This document shows, piece after piece, positions 55,649 through 64,000 of a stretch of 64,000 bases of DNA (position 1 is the first letter of the stretch; every line of letters starts with the position of its first letter). The notes under the pieces were generated by a model. That model was not told the DNA's origin and did no database searches. It worked only from the letters and a program-made list of their open reading frames with translations. The DNA lies in NCBI GenBank assembly GCA_964036665.1, contig OZ038528.1, forward strand, positions 930,001-994,000, written 5' to 3'. The stretch comes from Gordius sp. MW1 (Eukaryota; Nematomorpha; Gordioida; Gordea; Gordiidae). The position numbers were made by a program, and so were the translations under genes.

Positions 55649-56032
55649 ATGTTTGGGCCGAAAGCTTCATTTAATTTTATTAATTTTGTCGTAAGTGAAA
55701 AAATGTTTTTGATAGTTTTAGTGCTGATTATAATTGTAATATTTTTGATAATTAAACTACAGCGCGTAGAACAGGTTTACAGAGTTAAGTCCTCGGTCCC
55801 GCGTTGCTTCAATTGCAACAGATTAGGGCACATAAGGCGCAACTGTAATGTAGGCCGTAACTTTGAAAATAACAGGGCGCATGTTAGATATAGATCGCAG
55901 TCGCGAGAACCCCATAGAAGGTTTTATGATAATAGACATTTTTACAATGATAACCAGGTTGTTCCGGGTATTTTTGAAAATAGAGCCACGCAGGATAATT
56001 CTGTTAATCCTGGGCCGCGTAACTTTAATTGA
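55649..56032 (+). CDS. gag: Reduced gag: membrane segment plus CCHC zinc knuckle
   Basis: 127 codons ending TGA. Residues ~19-37 are a strongly hydrophobic stretch (MFLIVLVLIIIVIFLIIKL). Residues 53-66 are CFNCNRLGHIRRNC, a perfect CX2CX4HX4C nucleocapsid knuckle, followed by an Arg-rich tail (RSQSREPHRR) that should bind RNA. No capsid-like domain is seen, although Ty3/gypsy Gag is normally 250-400 residues. Pol lies in the same frame after the single TGA (56,030-56,032). Either capsid has been lost and replaced by a membrane anchor, or capsid is supplied elsewhere. Confidence 0.8.
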   Translation: MFGPKASFNFINFVVSEKMFLIVLVLIIIVIFLIIKLQRVEQVYRVKSSVPRCFNCNRLGHIRRNCNVGRNFENNRAHVRYRSQSREPHRRFYDNRHFYNDNQVVPGIFENRATQDNSVNPGPRNFN

Positions 56033-59000
56033 TGCTCGATTGGCGCGGACAACACTAAGATTGTTTATATTAATTTTTTTAATTCTTCACAAACTCCGGT
56101 GGTTAATTTAAATATTGAAGGTATGCAAATAAATTTTTTAGTAGATTCTGGAGCCTCTATCTCAGTTATAAGTAGATGTAATTTTTTAAGATTTTTGCCT
56201 TTTAAAACTATCAATAAAAGTCATGTTTTAGTAAAACAGTTAGACGGGTCGAATCTCAAAATTTTGGGGAGTACTAAAGTTCGAGTATGTGCAGGCGAGG
56301 AAGTTTTGAAATTAGAGTTATTCGTTATCGATGAGAAAATAGATAATATTATGGGGTGGAATTGGATTAAATTGATTGGGCCTCTAGTGAATTGGTGGGG
56401 CATTTGTAAAGATTCCACGTATAATAGAAAGATCAATTGTTTAATCAATAATGCTGATGACCATGCAACACCCGGTTTCAAGGTAGCATCTATGCATAAA
56501 TCCTTGGTTGTTATTAATGAGGCAATGGATTATCCAACCTCGGTTTCAGGGGCAAGGGTTTTTGTTAATAAGCCTACGACCTCTGGTTGGGTTGATTGTG
56601 ATGGTCAGTACGTCGGGAGACTGTGGCATTTTAACATTGATGAGATTAAAGCGGAATTTTTGGAAATTTTTCGAGATGAATTAGGATGTTTAAACGATAA
56701 CGTGTTTTCAATTAAGGTTCACTCAGATGCTGTTCCTCGTTTTTGTCCTGCCCGTCGAATACCGTTCATGTGGATTGATAAGGTCAATAAAGTTATTGAT
56801 AGTTGGTTAAAGGATAATGTTATTGAACCAATAGAGTATTCGGAGTGGGCTACCCCTTTAGTACCCGTTAAGAAAAATGACGGTAGCATAAGGGTTTGCG
56901 CCGACTACAGAATAACTATTAATAAACATGTTATAGAGGTTAAATACCCCTTACCCAGAATAGAGATGGTCTTAGCTAATTTGAAAGGTTCTAGATTTTT
57001 TTCAAAGATAGACCTTAGGAATGCATATCTTCAGTTACGTGTAGATGATAAGACGTCTAAAATTTTAACAATAAACACCGATAGAGGTTTGTTTGCTTTT
57101 AAACGATTACCGTTTGGTTTAAGTGTGTCAGCGCCAATTTTTCAACGAGCAATGTCTTCTATTTTTAATAATTTAGATGGTGTATTTTTCTATTTAGACG
57201 ACATTTTGGTTACGGGTTCAACGCCAGCTGAGCATGACTCACGACTAATTAATGTTTTATCTTTAATAAAAAGTAAAAATTTACGCGTTTCAGCGAATAA
57301 ATGCACTTTTTGCGCAACTGAAATAACTTACTTGGGTCATATAATAGCCGATGGCTGGGTAAGACCTAATTTAATTAAAATTGAAGCTATAAAAAATATG
57401 CAGAGGCCTAATAATAAAAAGGAGTTATCCTCATTTTTAGGACTTATGAATTATTATAGCAGATTTATTGATAATTACACGAAGTTTTCAGGTCCCCTTT
57501 ACGAGTTAACTAAAGATAATGTTTTGTTTAAATGGGAATATAAAGAAGATCAATGTTTTAATTATTTAAAAGATATTTTGTTAAAAGATTCCGTCTTAAA
57601 ATGTTTTGATCCGGTTAGAGAGCACATCTTAAATGTTGATGCATCCAACACGGGTATAGGAGGAGCTTTATGTCAGGTCGAGGATGGAATTGAACATCCT
57701 GTAATTTACTTTTCGCGTAAACTTATTAAGGCGGAATGCAACTACTCGGTGATTGAGAAAGAAGCGCTTGCGATAACTTTTGGTTTAAAACGATGTAGGG
57801 AATATTTAATTGGCAAGTCCTTTACAGTTTTTACCGATCACAAGCCTTTAATCAATTTATTTCAAAAAATTAATACTGAATACTTGATGTCCCCGCGTTT
57901 GCAAAGGTGGTTAATAATACTAGGTAATTTTTCATTAACATTAAAATATCGTAAAGGTAAAAATAATTGTCTAGCAGACGTTTTGTCGCGTATGAGTGGT
58001 AATAACGAGAAAGCTGACAACGATATTGAGACCACGCAAACTAGTGACCATTACGTTAATGTGTTAAAGATTGTTGAGTTTAACTCCATAGTTAAGTGCT
58101 CAGAGACCGACCCCGATTTTATTAAGATAAAAGATATTTTATTGGGTATCGAGGATAGTCTTTCGGTTCCTTTAGCTTTTAAACATGTACTTAACGAGCT
58201 TTATTTGGAGGATAACGTAATTAAACGAAATGAAAAAATTGTCATACCTACCGCGCTACGTGAGGATGTTTTAAAGGTACTTCATGAAGGGCATGCAGGT
58301 ATTACAAAGATGAAAGACATAGCTAGAAGGTATGTCTGGTGGCCAAGAATGACGAAAGGCATTAAAAGACTGGTTCGACAATGTGAATGGTGCAAGGCAA
58401 AGACGGCCATGCCTCGCAAAGACAAAGCGGCGAGATGGACACGTCCTAGTGAACCTTGGGATCGCATACACATTGATTTTTTCGAACTTGATAAAAAACG
58501 CTATATTTTAATTGTAGATGCTTTTTCGGGTTGGACTGAGTTTAGAAAGGTTTTTAATATATCCACCCTGGTAACAATTAATTTTTTAAAGGATTTAATT
58601 AGTTCTTATGGTTTTCCAAGGTGCGTAGTAACCGATAATGGCAGAGCATTTACTAGCGCCGATTTTAATAACTTTTGTGAACAGTGGAAAATAAGACATA
58701 TATTTACACCACCATATCATCCAAGTTCTAATGGACAGGTTGAGAGATATGTAGGTATAGTTAAAAAATGGATTAGGTTGTCTCAGTCTGGTAAGGACGG
58801 TACCTGGCTCTATAGATTGTATCATAACATGTCTCCTAGGTATCCAGATCGTTTACCAGTAGGCAAAGAGTTTCTTAAACGTAAATTAAGATATCCGCCT
58901 GATTTTTTGTTAGAATCGGATAATGATAACAATACTTTAACGACTACCCCTCGCTTTAAGATAAATCAGCTAGTGTGGTCACGTAACTATGCAGGTGAAC

Positions 59001-59122
59001 CAATGTGGGTTTTGGCACGGGTTATTAATCATATTGGGCATAAGATTTATAAAGTAAGACTTTTAGAAAGTCAGAAAGAGGAAGTAAGACATTTGGAGCA
59101 ATTATTGATGCACGATGTCTAA
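56033..59122 (+). CDS. pol: Pol polyprotein: protease, RT, RNase H, integrase
   Basis: Open from the codon after the gag TGA to TAA at 59,122; first ATG in frame at 56,123. Numbered from 56,099: aspartic protease FLVDSGAS (D16); RT with FSKIDLRNAYLQL, RLPFGLSVSAPIFQR and catalytic YLDD at 365-368; RNase H with VDASNTGIGGAL (D514) and TDHKPL; integrase zinc domain HEGHAG (H729)...CEWCKAK; and integrase core D793, D846, E882 (spacing D-52-D-35-E). FTPPYHPSSNGQVERYV is typical. The tail has PRYPDRLPVGKEFLKRK then a short beta-rich end (WSRNYAG...YKVRLL), as in gypsy GPY/F-like modules. No internal stops, so it looks functional. Confidence 0.95.
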   Translation, partial: CSIGADNTKIVYINFFNSSQTPVVNLNIEGMQINFLVDSGASISVISRCNFLRFLPFKTINKSHVLVKQLDGSNLKILGSTKVRVCAGEEVLKLELFVIDEKIDNIMGWNWIKLIGPLVNWWGICKDSTYNRKINCLINNADDHATPGFKVASMHKSLVVINEAMDYPTSVSGARVFVNKPTTSGWVDCDGQYVGRLWHFNIDEIKAEFLEIFRDELGCLNDNVFSIKVHSDAVPRFCPARRIPFMWIDKVNKVIDSWLKDNVIEPIEYSEWATPLVPVKKNDGSIRVCADYRITINKHVIEVKYPLPRIEMVLANLKGSRFFSKIDLRNAYLQLRVDDKTSKILTINTDRGLFAFKRLPFGLSVSAPIFQRAMSSIFNNLDGVFFYLDDILVTGSTPAEHDSRLINVLSLIKSKNLRVSANKCTFCATEITYLGHIIADGWVRPNLIKIEAIKNMQRPNNKKELSSFLGLMNYYSRFIDNYTKFSGPLYELTKDNVLFKWEYKEDQCFNYLKDILLKDSVLKCFDPVREHILNVDASNTGIGGALCQVEDGIEHPVIYFSRKLIKAECNYSVIEKEALAITFGLKRCREYLIGKSFTVFTDHKPLINLFQKINTEYLMSPRLQRWLIILGNFSLTLKYRKGKNNCLADVLSRMSGNNEKADNDIETTQTSDHYVNVLKIVEFNSIVKCSETDPDFIKIKDILLGIEDSLSVPLAFKHVLNELYLEDNVIKRNEKIVIPTALREDVLKVLHEGHAGITKMKDIARRYVWWPRMTKGIKRLVRQCEWCKAKTAMPRKDKAARWTRPSEPWDRIHIDFFELDKKRYILIVDAFSGWTEFRKVFNISTLVTINFLKDLISSYGFPRCVVTDNGRAFTSADFNNFCEQWKIRHIFTPPYHPSSNGQVERYVGIVKKWIRLSQSGKDGTWLYRLYHNMSPRYPDRLPVGKEFLKRKLRYPPDFLLESDNDNNTLTTTPRFKINQLVWSRNYAGEPMWVLARVINHIGHKIYKVRLLESQKEEVRHLEQLLMHDV

Positions 59123-59141
59123 TTAATATTTTTATATTTAG

Positions 59142-59627
59142 ATGCGATTACAGCTATCCTGGTGCTCGGTTGAGGTGGTGGTAAGAAGAACGGCGGTCAT
59201 TCGCCCGCCAGGCCCTATCCACTTGACAGTGATAATCGGGGTGGATGGGCTCCCTAGGATAGTGGCGGTGTTCGAACCACCACCGACGAGTATGCCGGGC
59301 GTACCTGGTCCGAATAGGGGTCCGCAACATGGGGGACCTATGGGCAGACCCCGTAGAAGGTGTAATGGGTGCCGTCGTTGGCACGTATTGCCTTTGTGTA
59401 CAGGTAGAAGCACAGGCGCGGCACAATTAAGTGACGGGCCTCAGGCTACTCCTGAGGTAATACCAAGGGCGAGTGAGGCCGTGCCAACGAGTAGTGTGGG
59501 ATCGTCGCTGAGTGCAGAGGAGGCACTACGACAACTGTCCCTGGGCCAGCATAGAGAGGTGCCAGAGGAGGTAAAAAGGGAAGGTGTGGTAGTTGGAGTT
59601 ACTTTTTTTTTATGCTTATTCAAATGA
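59142..59627 (+). CDS. Third ORF of the LTR element, GC-rich, knuckle-like motif
   Basis: 161 codons from an ATG 20 nt after the pol stop, ending inside the 3' LTR (TGA 59,625-59,627). GC-rich and Pro/Arg/Gly-rich, unlike AT-rich pol: FEPPPTSMPGVPGPNRGP, then RRRCNGCRRWHVLPLCTG at 71-88, a C-x2-C-x3-H-x4-C pattern one residue shorter than a retroviral knuckle, then a Ser/Pro tail and SAEEALRQLSLGQ. It has no signal peptide, membrane anchor or Env features. It occupies the env position. May be a displaced nucleocapsid-like or an acquired host sequence. Confidence 0.65.
   Translation: MRLQLSWCSVEVVVRRTAVIRPPGPIHLTVIIGVDGLPRIVAVFEPPPTSMPGVPGPNRGPQHGGPMGRPRRRCNGCRRWHVLPLCTGRSTGAAQLSDGPQATPEVIPRASEAVPTSSVGSSLSAEEALRQLSLGQHREVPEEVKREGVVVGVTFFLCLFK
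59573..59584 (+). other. Polypurine tract
   Basis: AAAAAGGGAAGG directly abuts the 3' LTR start; it primes plus-strand DNA synthesis in this class. Confidence 0.8.
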
Positions 59628-60241
59628 GTATTATTATAGAGGTTAGAGATAAATTAATAAAGGTATAGTGTATTTCGTTATGTAAATAGACGTGCACTAA
59701 GTAGATGCAGACGTCGAACGGTACGCTAATGTATTTCGTTATGTAAATAGACGTGCACTAAGTAGATGCAGACGTCGAACGGTACGCTAATGTATTTCGA
59801 CGTGCACTAAGTAGATGCAGACGTCGAACGGTACGCTAATGTATTTCGTTATGTAAATAGACGTGCACTAAGTAGATGCAGACGTCGAACGGTCGGCATT
59901 CCTCATGCAAATTGAGAGGAGCCTCGACTGTGTTATAAGGCTGAATTTTACATTGCATGTTAATCACATTTTACTTTTGTCTCTGGGTAGTAACCGCTAT
60001 TGACCATCAAGAGCCAAAGATCCCGCGAACCAATTTCTCCACGTAGACAACACCCGTTATAGTCAATTAGTTTCACGGAGTTTTACTCACGACCATCGTG
60101 CAACCCCATATAACATTATTACTCAATCGATATTTTATTTGTCTTAATTATAACCCACGTTCGTCCGATATTATTTATACTAGTTATTGATACCAATAAA
60201 AGGTTGTCGTCTGGATATTACAGTGTATTGGGGTTATAAAA
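59585..60241 (+). repeat. 3' LTR
   Basis: Same 657 bp as the 5' LTR, with the 61-bp tandem units at 59,667-59,895. The only difference I noticed is TTGGAGTT instead of TTGAAGTT near the start. Confidence 0.95.
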
Positions 60242-60365
60242 ATATAATTATTTATTATTGACTCATCTTTGAACCAGATTTTTTTTAAATGTGAAATATT
60301 ATGTTTACATACAAATGAAATGCCTCTTATCAATAATCCACATTAATAAAGTTGACGTTTAAAAT

Positions 60366-60650
60366 TACTATCGAAATATTATTTCGAAATATATTATCGC
60401 AGAACTTAAAGAAATAAATTATTTAGTGGTTGAACCTTTCACAAGGGAATTACAGAAACCGTTCAATGACAGACATAAAAGTGGTGTCAGGGGATCTGAA
60501 CCCACGCCCTCATTCGAGGACCAGATCACTTTTATGTCTGTCATTGAACGGTTTCTGTAATTCCCTTGTCAAAGGTTCAGCGAATAAATAATTTATTTAT
60601 TTAAGTTCCGCGATAATATATTTCGAAATAATATTTCGATAGGATTTATT
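60366..60650. repeat. ~280-bp hairpin with tRNA-like loop
   Basis: Left arm ATCGAAATATTATTTCGAAA ... ACAGAAACCGTTCAATGACA ...AAAAGTG, right arm its near-perfect complement from CACTTTTATGTCTGTCATTG to TTTCGAAATAATATTTCGAT. Arms ~118 bp, loop ~43 nt (60,484-60,526). The reverse complement of the loop reads GTGGGTTCAGATCCCCTGAC ACCA: a B box and a tRNA-like 3' end with CCA. Confidence 0.85.
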
Positions 60651-60995
60651 AAATCAACACTTCCGCGCCGCGCGAAAAAGTGAAAAAATAATATGTATAT
60701 GTGTTATGTGTAATTATCGCTCAATCTTCGTTTATATAAAAAATCGATTAAACTGGATAGTAATATCATAGCGAAAAATGATTCATCATAAACAAGCGTA
60801 GATGTATGTGTGTGTATGGGAGGGGGGGGGAGCAATAAAATGTCTTTAACAAAAAATTCTGGGTAAAAGGGGTAATATTAAAAATAAGAAGAAAGGGGGA
60901 ATAGAAGCATGATTCATCATAAACAGGCGTAGATTAACATCATAAACATGCATATATAATTATATGTGTATGGGGGGGGGGGGTGTGAATCAGAA
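60527..60995. repeat. Long direct repeat, copy 1 (~470 bp)
   Basis: From CACTTTTATGTCTGTCATTG through TCAACACTTCCGCGCCGCGC, AAAATGATTCATCATAAACA, a G9 tract, ATAGAAGCATGATTCATCAT and a G12 tract. Repeated in the same orientation at 61,990-62,462, 1.46 kb downstream. Confidence 0.85.
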
Positions 60996-61850
60996 TATGG
61001 GTGAGGTTACCTCCCCCTTTAACAAGAAGTCAAAAACTTAATGTCCTAACGTTCCGATAAAGGTATGGGGTTCAGTGTTGTTGAAAGCCATTTAAAGGTC
61101 GAGGCGGACTAGGTCGAGGTGGCGATTTACCTTATCTATTTTATACAAAGTCCAAATAAACCATAGGTATAACAAACAATATAATTTTTAAACATTTTCT
61201 GAAATCTAGCCCATTAATATAATTTATCGTCTGACATCTAGTGCCAGTTCCTGACCTTTGCCCTCGGATCGACTTCATAGATAACTGATTTCAATGAAAT
61301 CCTGCACTGTGAATCAGTGATAAAAAGTGACGTCATGGCTAACGGATTTATTATCCAGCACTATGACTCACTGAGCAACAGTTTCAACCAAAATTATAAT
61401 CAATTTATACTAAATTATCACAAAGGCTGTACCGTTTTACATTTATTTTATACCTACACTGTAAATTGCCATTTATAAATTATCATTTCTCTCGCCACCC
61501 CTCCCTAATTTTAAAACATGCACAAACCAAATAATAATAACAAAAACGTTAAGTAACATTATTAATAAGAGAAAAAGGGGTTGAATAACAATTTCGTAAA
61601 CATATATTTTTGATTTATTACAATTAAAGTTTCAAAAAATTCATAGTATGTAAATAATTAAAGTGGGTTACATTTTTATATTTTGTTGACTGCATTTGTA
61701 CTGAATTTGCCGAATTGTATTGAAGAATTTCTTCTTCCTTCGTCCCCTTGTTAATAAGAGGAAGGATCTGTGTTTCCAATAATGATGAGCGTAATAATGG
61801 ATGAGTATTTTTTCCATAGATTGACACTCGGAATCAGGATGTTGGGATTT
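60996..61850. other. Spacer between direct repeats
   Basis: AT-rich with a GC patch at 61,060-61,135 (CATTTAAAGGTCGAGGCGGA CTAGGTCGAGGTGGCG). No gene. If the direct repeats are LTRs this would be the interior, but it has no PBS or pol. Confidence 0.35.
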
Positions 61851-61975
61851 CGAATGAGGACATTGAGTGTCTCCTCGAATTAAGATATTTTGTAATTCCT
61901 TGCATGAGGATATTGGGTTTCTCCTCGAATGAGGATATTGGGTCTTTCCTCGAATGAATACGTGGCTTCATATCC
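61851..61975. repeat. ~30-bp tandem repeat TTCGAATGAGGATATTGGGT
   Basis: Four to five imperfect units (starts near 61,849, 61,877, 61,935, 61,961 and a degenerate one at 61,905), each followed by (G/T)TTCTCC. CTCGAATGAGG also occurs inverted in the hairpin loop at 60,510. Confidence 0.65.
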
Positions 61976-61989
61976 ACTTTTCTGACACC

Positions 61990-62462
61990 ACTTTTATGTC
62001 TGTCATTGAACGGTTTCTGTAATTCCCTTGTCAAAGGTTCAACGACTAAATAATTTATTTTTTTAAGTTCCGCGATAATATATTTCGAAATAAAATTTCG
62101 ATAGGATTTATTTAATCAACACTTCCGCGCCGTGCGAAAAGGTGATAAAGTAATATGTATATGTGTTATGTGTAATTATCGCTCAATCATCGTATATATA
62201 AAAAATCGATAAAAACTGGAAAGTAATGTCATAGCGAAAAATGATTCATCATAAACAGGCGTAGATGTATGTGTGTGTATGGGAGGGGGGGGGGGGGGAA
62301 ACAATAAAATGTCTTTAACTAAAAAGAGTAAAAGGGGTAATAATAAAAATAAGAGAAAAGGGGGAATAGAAGCATGATTCATCATAAACAGGCGTAGATT
62401 AACATCATAAACATGCATATATATTATGTGTATGGGGGGGGGGGGGGGGGTGTGAACCAGAA
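61990..62462. repeat. Long direct repeat, copy 2 (~470 bp)
   Basis: Same sequence as 60,527-60,995 with small indels in the G-tracts (now G13 and G19). Preceded by TTTCTGACACC, i.e. the tRNA-like 3' end seen in the hairpin loop. Confidence 0.85.
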
Positions 62463-62532
62463 TAGGTGAACACCACAGTTACTTAAAGAAAACTTTTACT
62501 TTTCAATCTTCCTATTAGTTTTATGAAAGTAG

Positions 62533-62640
62533 CATGGGCGTAGCCAGGTTTTAGATTGGGGGGGGGGGCGAAAACTTTAAAAGTTCATTTAGAGGAGGGC
62601 AGCCCTCTCCCCCTGTCCACCCCCATGGCTACGCCTATGG
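62533..62640. mobile_element. MITE with GGGCGTAGCCAGG ends, 108 bp
   Basis: Left end CATGGGCGTAGCCAGGTTTT, right end (reverse complement) CCATAGGCGTAGCCATGGGG, with G-tract, AGAGGAGGGCAGCCCTCTCC and C-tract between. The shortest complete member of the family scattered at 1, 11,007, 15,300, 21,165, 27,694 and 53,406. Confidence 0.75.
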
Positions 62641-63320
62641 AGAGTAGTTTTCTTTTAAGAGTTATAATACTAAGCAATTTTTTTCCGAATACAATCCTGA
62701 TATATCAATATCTTTGCCTCTAATAAATCCGACCCCGCCCATGCGAAATATTCCTAAAAAAACTTTTAATATTCCAAGGATCACTTTTATGCAAAATTTA
62801 CTTTCCAGTTTTAAAACTTATAATATATCTAACTACTTTATTAAAGAATTTTTATCACAAGATAATTTAGCATATAAATTTTTTAGGGGGATAATATAAT
62901 TAAAAAATTTTATAATTAGTCCTATTTTTATCATGAATTATTACCATTAATTTGCACAAGGTCACTACGAACTAATAATTTTGTCTGGTCAAAAAATAGC
63001 ATTTTTTGCATCTTTTTGGTGATATTAGAAAATATTAAGTCTATTTAAATATATACTAACTATTTTATTAACGTGCGAGTAATTCGCGAATTTTGAAAAT
63101 AGTAATCTTCCTTTTGTAATTAATAAAAAGATTAATGTTGTAATAAGTCGTTCTTTAAAGTTTTACCAAACATGTAGCAAAATTGCCAGTCACACATTCA
63201 ATCCACTAAGCCTCAAGGCCTCAAAATATATCTTAGATTATATCACTTATAGATATCTACACTTGTTAAATTTATAAGCTACACAGCAAATATTTTCTAT
63301 CTATTAATTGTTGTTTTACA
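62641..63320. other. AT-rich spacer, one weak frame
   Basis: A frame around 62,660-62,899 (SLPLINPTPPMRNIPKKTF...) is open but of low complexity. It may be the decayed upstream part of the MULE that follows; I cannot show it. Confidence 0.3.
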
Positions 63321-63830
63321 TACCGACATTATCCACCTTCTACCAATAATGCCCTAGAATCATCAAACAGGGTAATTAAAGATGAGTATACTCTCAGGGA
63401 GCGAGTGCCATTGTCACGATTTAAATCTATGGCCATGGATATAATAGAAAAATGGTCCTCTTCCTATAAAAATGATAATAATTCAGAACTAGCCCAACAA
63501 GACAACTTAATCTATGGACCAGCAGCTTCCAATGGGCTAATGAAAATAAAAAATTTATATTACTGGAAACCACAAACTCTATTGCATATTATGTTCCTTC
63601 AGGCAGCCATGTAATTAATTAAGACGATATTGAAAATAATAAACAAATTATTACAGCTCATTTGATGAATAAACAACATTTCAAAATTTTGGATTGTTAA
63701 TATGCCAATCAATCCTCGCCAATGGAATAAAGGAATTTGTAATTACCAGGCATTTTTCAAACAATTTATATGCAAACATGTGGTAGGACTTTCAAGACCA
63801 ACAAAAGCCAATAATGCTTTAATTTTGCAA
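63321..63830 (+). pseudogene. MULE-type transposase C-terminal remnant with SWIM finger
   Basis: Frame 63,321-63,614 reads HYPPSTNNALESSNRVIKDE, YTLRERVPLSRFKSMAMDII, EKWSS. This pattern (P.TNN.LES.N..IK...T.R.R.PL..F........WS) follows the DDE domain in Mutator-like transposases. A frame change near 63,560 leads to SIAYYVPSGSHVIN. Further on, CNYQAFFKQFICKHVVGL (63,738-63,791) is a SWIM-type zinc finger ending in CKH. Stops and frameshifts make it dead. The catalytic part is not visible. Confidence 0.72.
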
Positions 63831-64000
63831 TAATTTACTAATGAAATATAACATTTTATTGCGTTTTTATATATCTCATTGTATTTTAATAAAGAATTAT
63901 TAAAAGCATCATTTTGTTTGTTTTCAATATACTTTGATTAAAATTAGGTACGTAATATAATAATTTTTATTATATTAGAGTAATAATTTACAACGATTAT
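63831..64000. other. AT-rich, nothing seen
   Basis: No feature recognised up to the window end. Confidence 0.4.

Larger units (their letters stand above)
54570..60241 (+). mobile_element. Ty3/gypsy LTR retrotransposon, 5,672 bp, TSD ATATA
   Basis: Two 657-bp LTRs (54,570-55,226; 59,585-60,241) enclose PBS, a gag-like frame, pol (protease-RT-RNase H-integrase), a third GC-rich frame and a polypurine tract. The target duplication is ATATA (54,565-54,569; 60,242-60,246). I noticed only one LTR difference (A at 54,581 versus G at 59,596), so the insertion is recent. The pol order protease, RT, RNase H, integrase is that of Metaviridae. LTRs start TG but end AA rather than CA. Confidence 0.96.

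Noticed and set aside
60527-62462. LTR retrotransposon bounded by the 470-bp direct repeats
   Set aside because: No PBS, PPT or pol between them and no TSD seen; origin left open.
62714-62899. Plus-strand 61-codon ORF as a gene or exon
   Set aside because: No recognisable motif and no good donor; left as spacer near the MULE remnant.

Overview
The window looks like nuclear DNA of an AT-rich invertebrate animal. Evidence: GT-AG introns as short as 45 bp, a Bsx-type homeobox gene, a C1orf74 (DUF4504)-type gene, divergent rhodopsin-type GPCRs, and many animal-type transposable elements (APE-type LINEs, a Ty3/gypsy LTR element, hAT, MULE and Tc1/mariner-like pieces). There are no operons, Shine-Dalgarno sites or CRISPR arrays. 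I do not assign a phylum.

Layout. 1-5 kb: a complete three-exon bsx-like homeobox gene on the minus strand (1,445-2,074), then a LINE 3' remnant. 5.3-10.4 kb: a decayed LINE, then a field of ~108-bp CCAATGG repeats, tRNA-like pieces and purine-rich modules. 10,477-15,875: a 5.4-kb inverted repeat with ~2.6-2.8 kb arms around a 51-nt loop. Five bases after it starts an intronless C1orf74-like gene, followed 22 nt later by a possible two-exon small gene. 17.5-20.6 kb: a nearly full-length RTE-type LINE with a PHD-like zinc finger. 20,904-25,796: a 4.9-kb composite element with hAT-like ends and a perfect 8-bp target duplication. 26.2-30.7 kb: a minus-strand host gene of seven (possibly eight) phase-consistent exons with a PDZ-ligand-like C-terminus; I do not recognise the family. 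32-39.7 kb: repeat fragments, including a hAT transposase tail. 40.1-41.3 kb: an intact single-exon GPCR. 44.4-46 kb: another dead LINE. 48.5-50 kb: a paralogous GPCR pseudogene interrupted by a hAT-like MITE; a second member of that MITE family lies at 47.3-48.0 kb. 54,570-60,241: a young Ty3/gypsy element with near-identical 657-bp LTRs. 60.4-62.5 kb: a hairpin with a tRNA-like loop and a ~470-bp direct repeat. 63.3-63.8 kb: a MULE transposase tail.

How it fits together. Host genes are few and scattered: the homeobox gene, the C1orf74-like gene (with a possible neighbour), the seven/eight-exon gene and the GPCR. They do not form one pathway. Most of the rest is mobile DNA, and the same modules (GAGCCCATAAATTGCATAGCAATTAA tail, CCAATGG array, GGGCCTTCGGCCC hairpin, tRNA-like boxes) recur in different orders. 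The most unusual items are the giant palindrome, the modular composite elements, and the LTR element: its Gag is reduced to a membrane segment plus zinc knuckle, a single in-frame TGA separates gag from pol, and a GC-rich third ORF carries a second knuckle-like motif. All names rest on reading translations by eye; no search was run.
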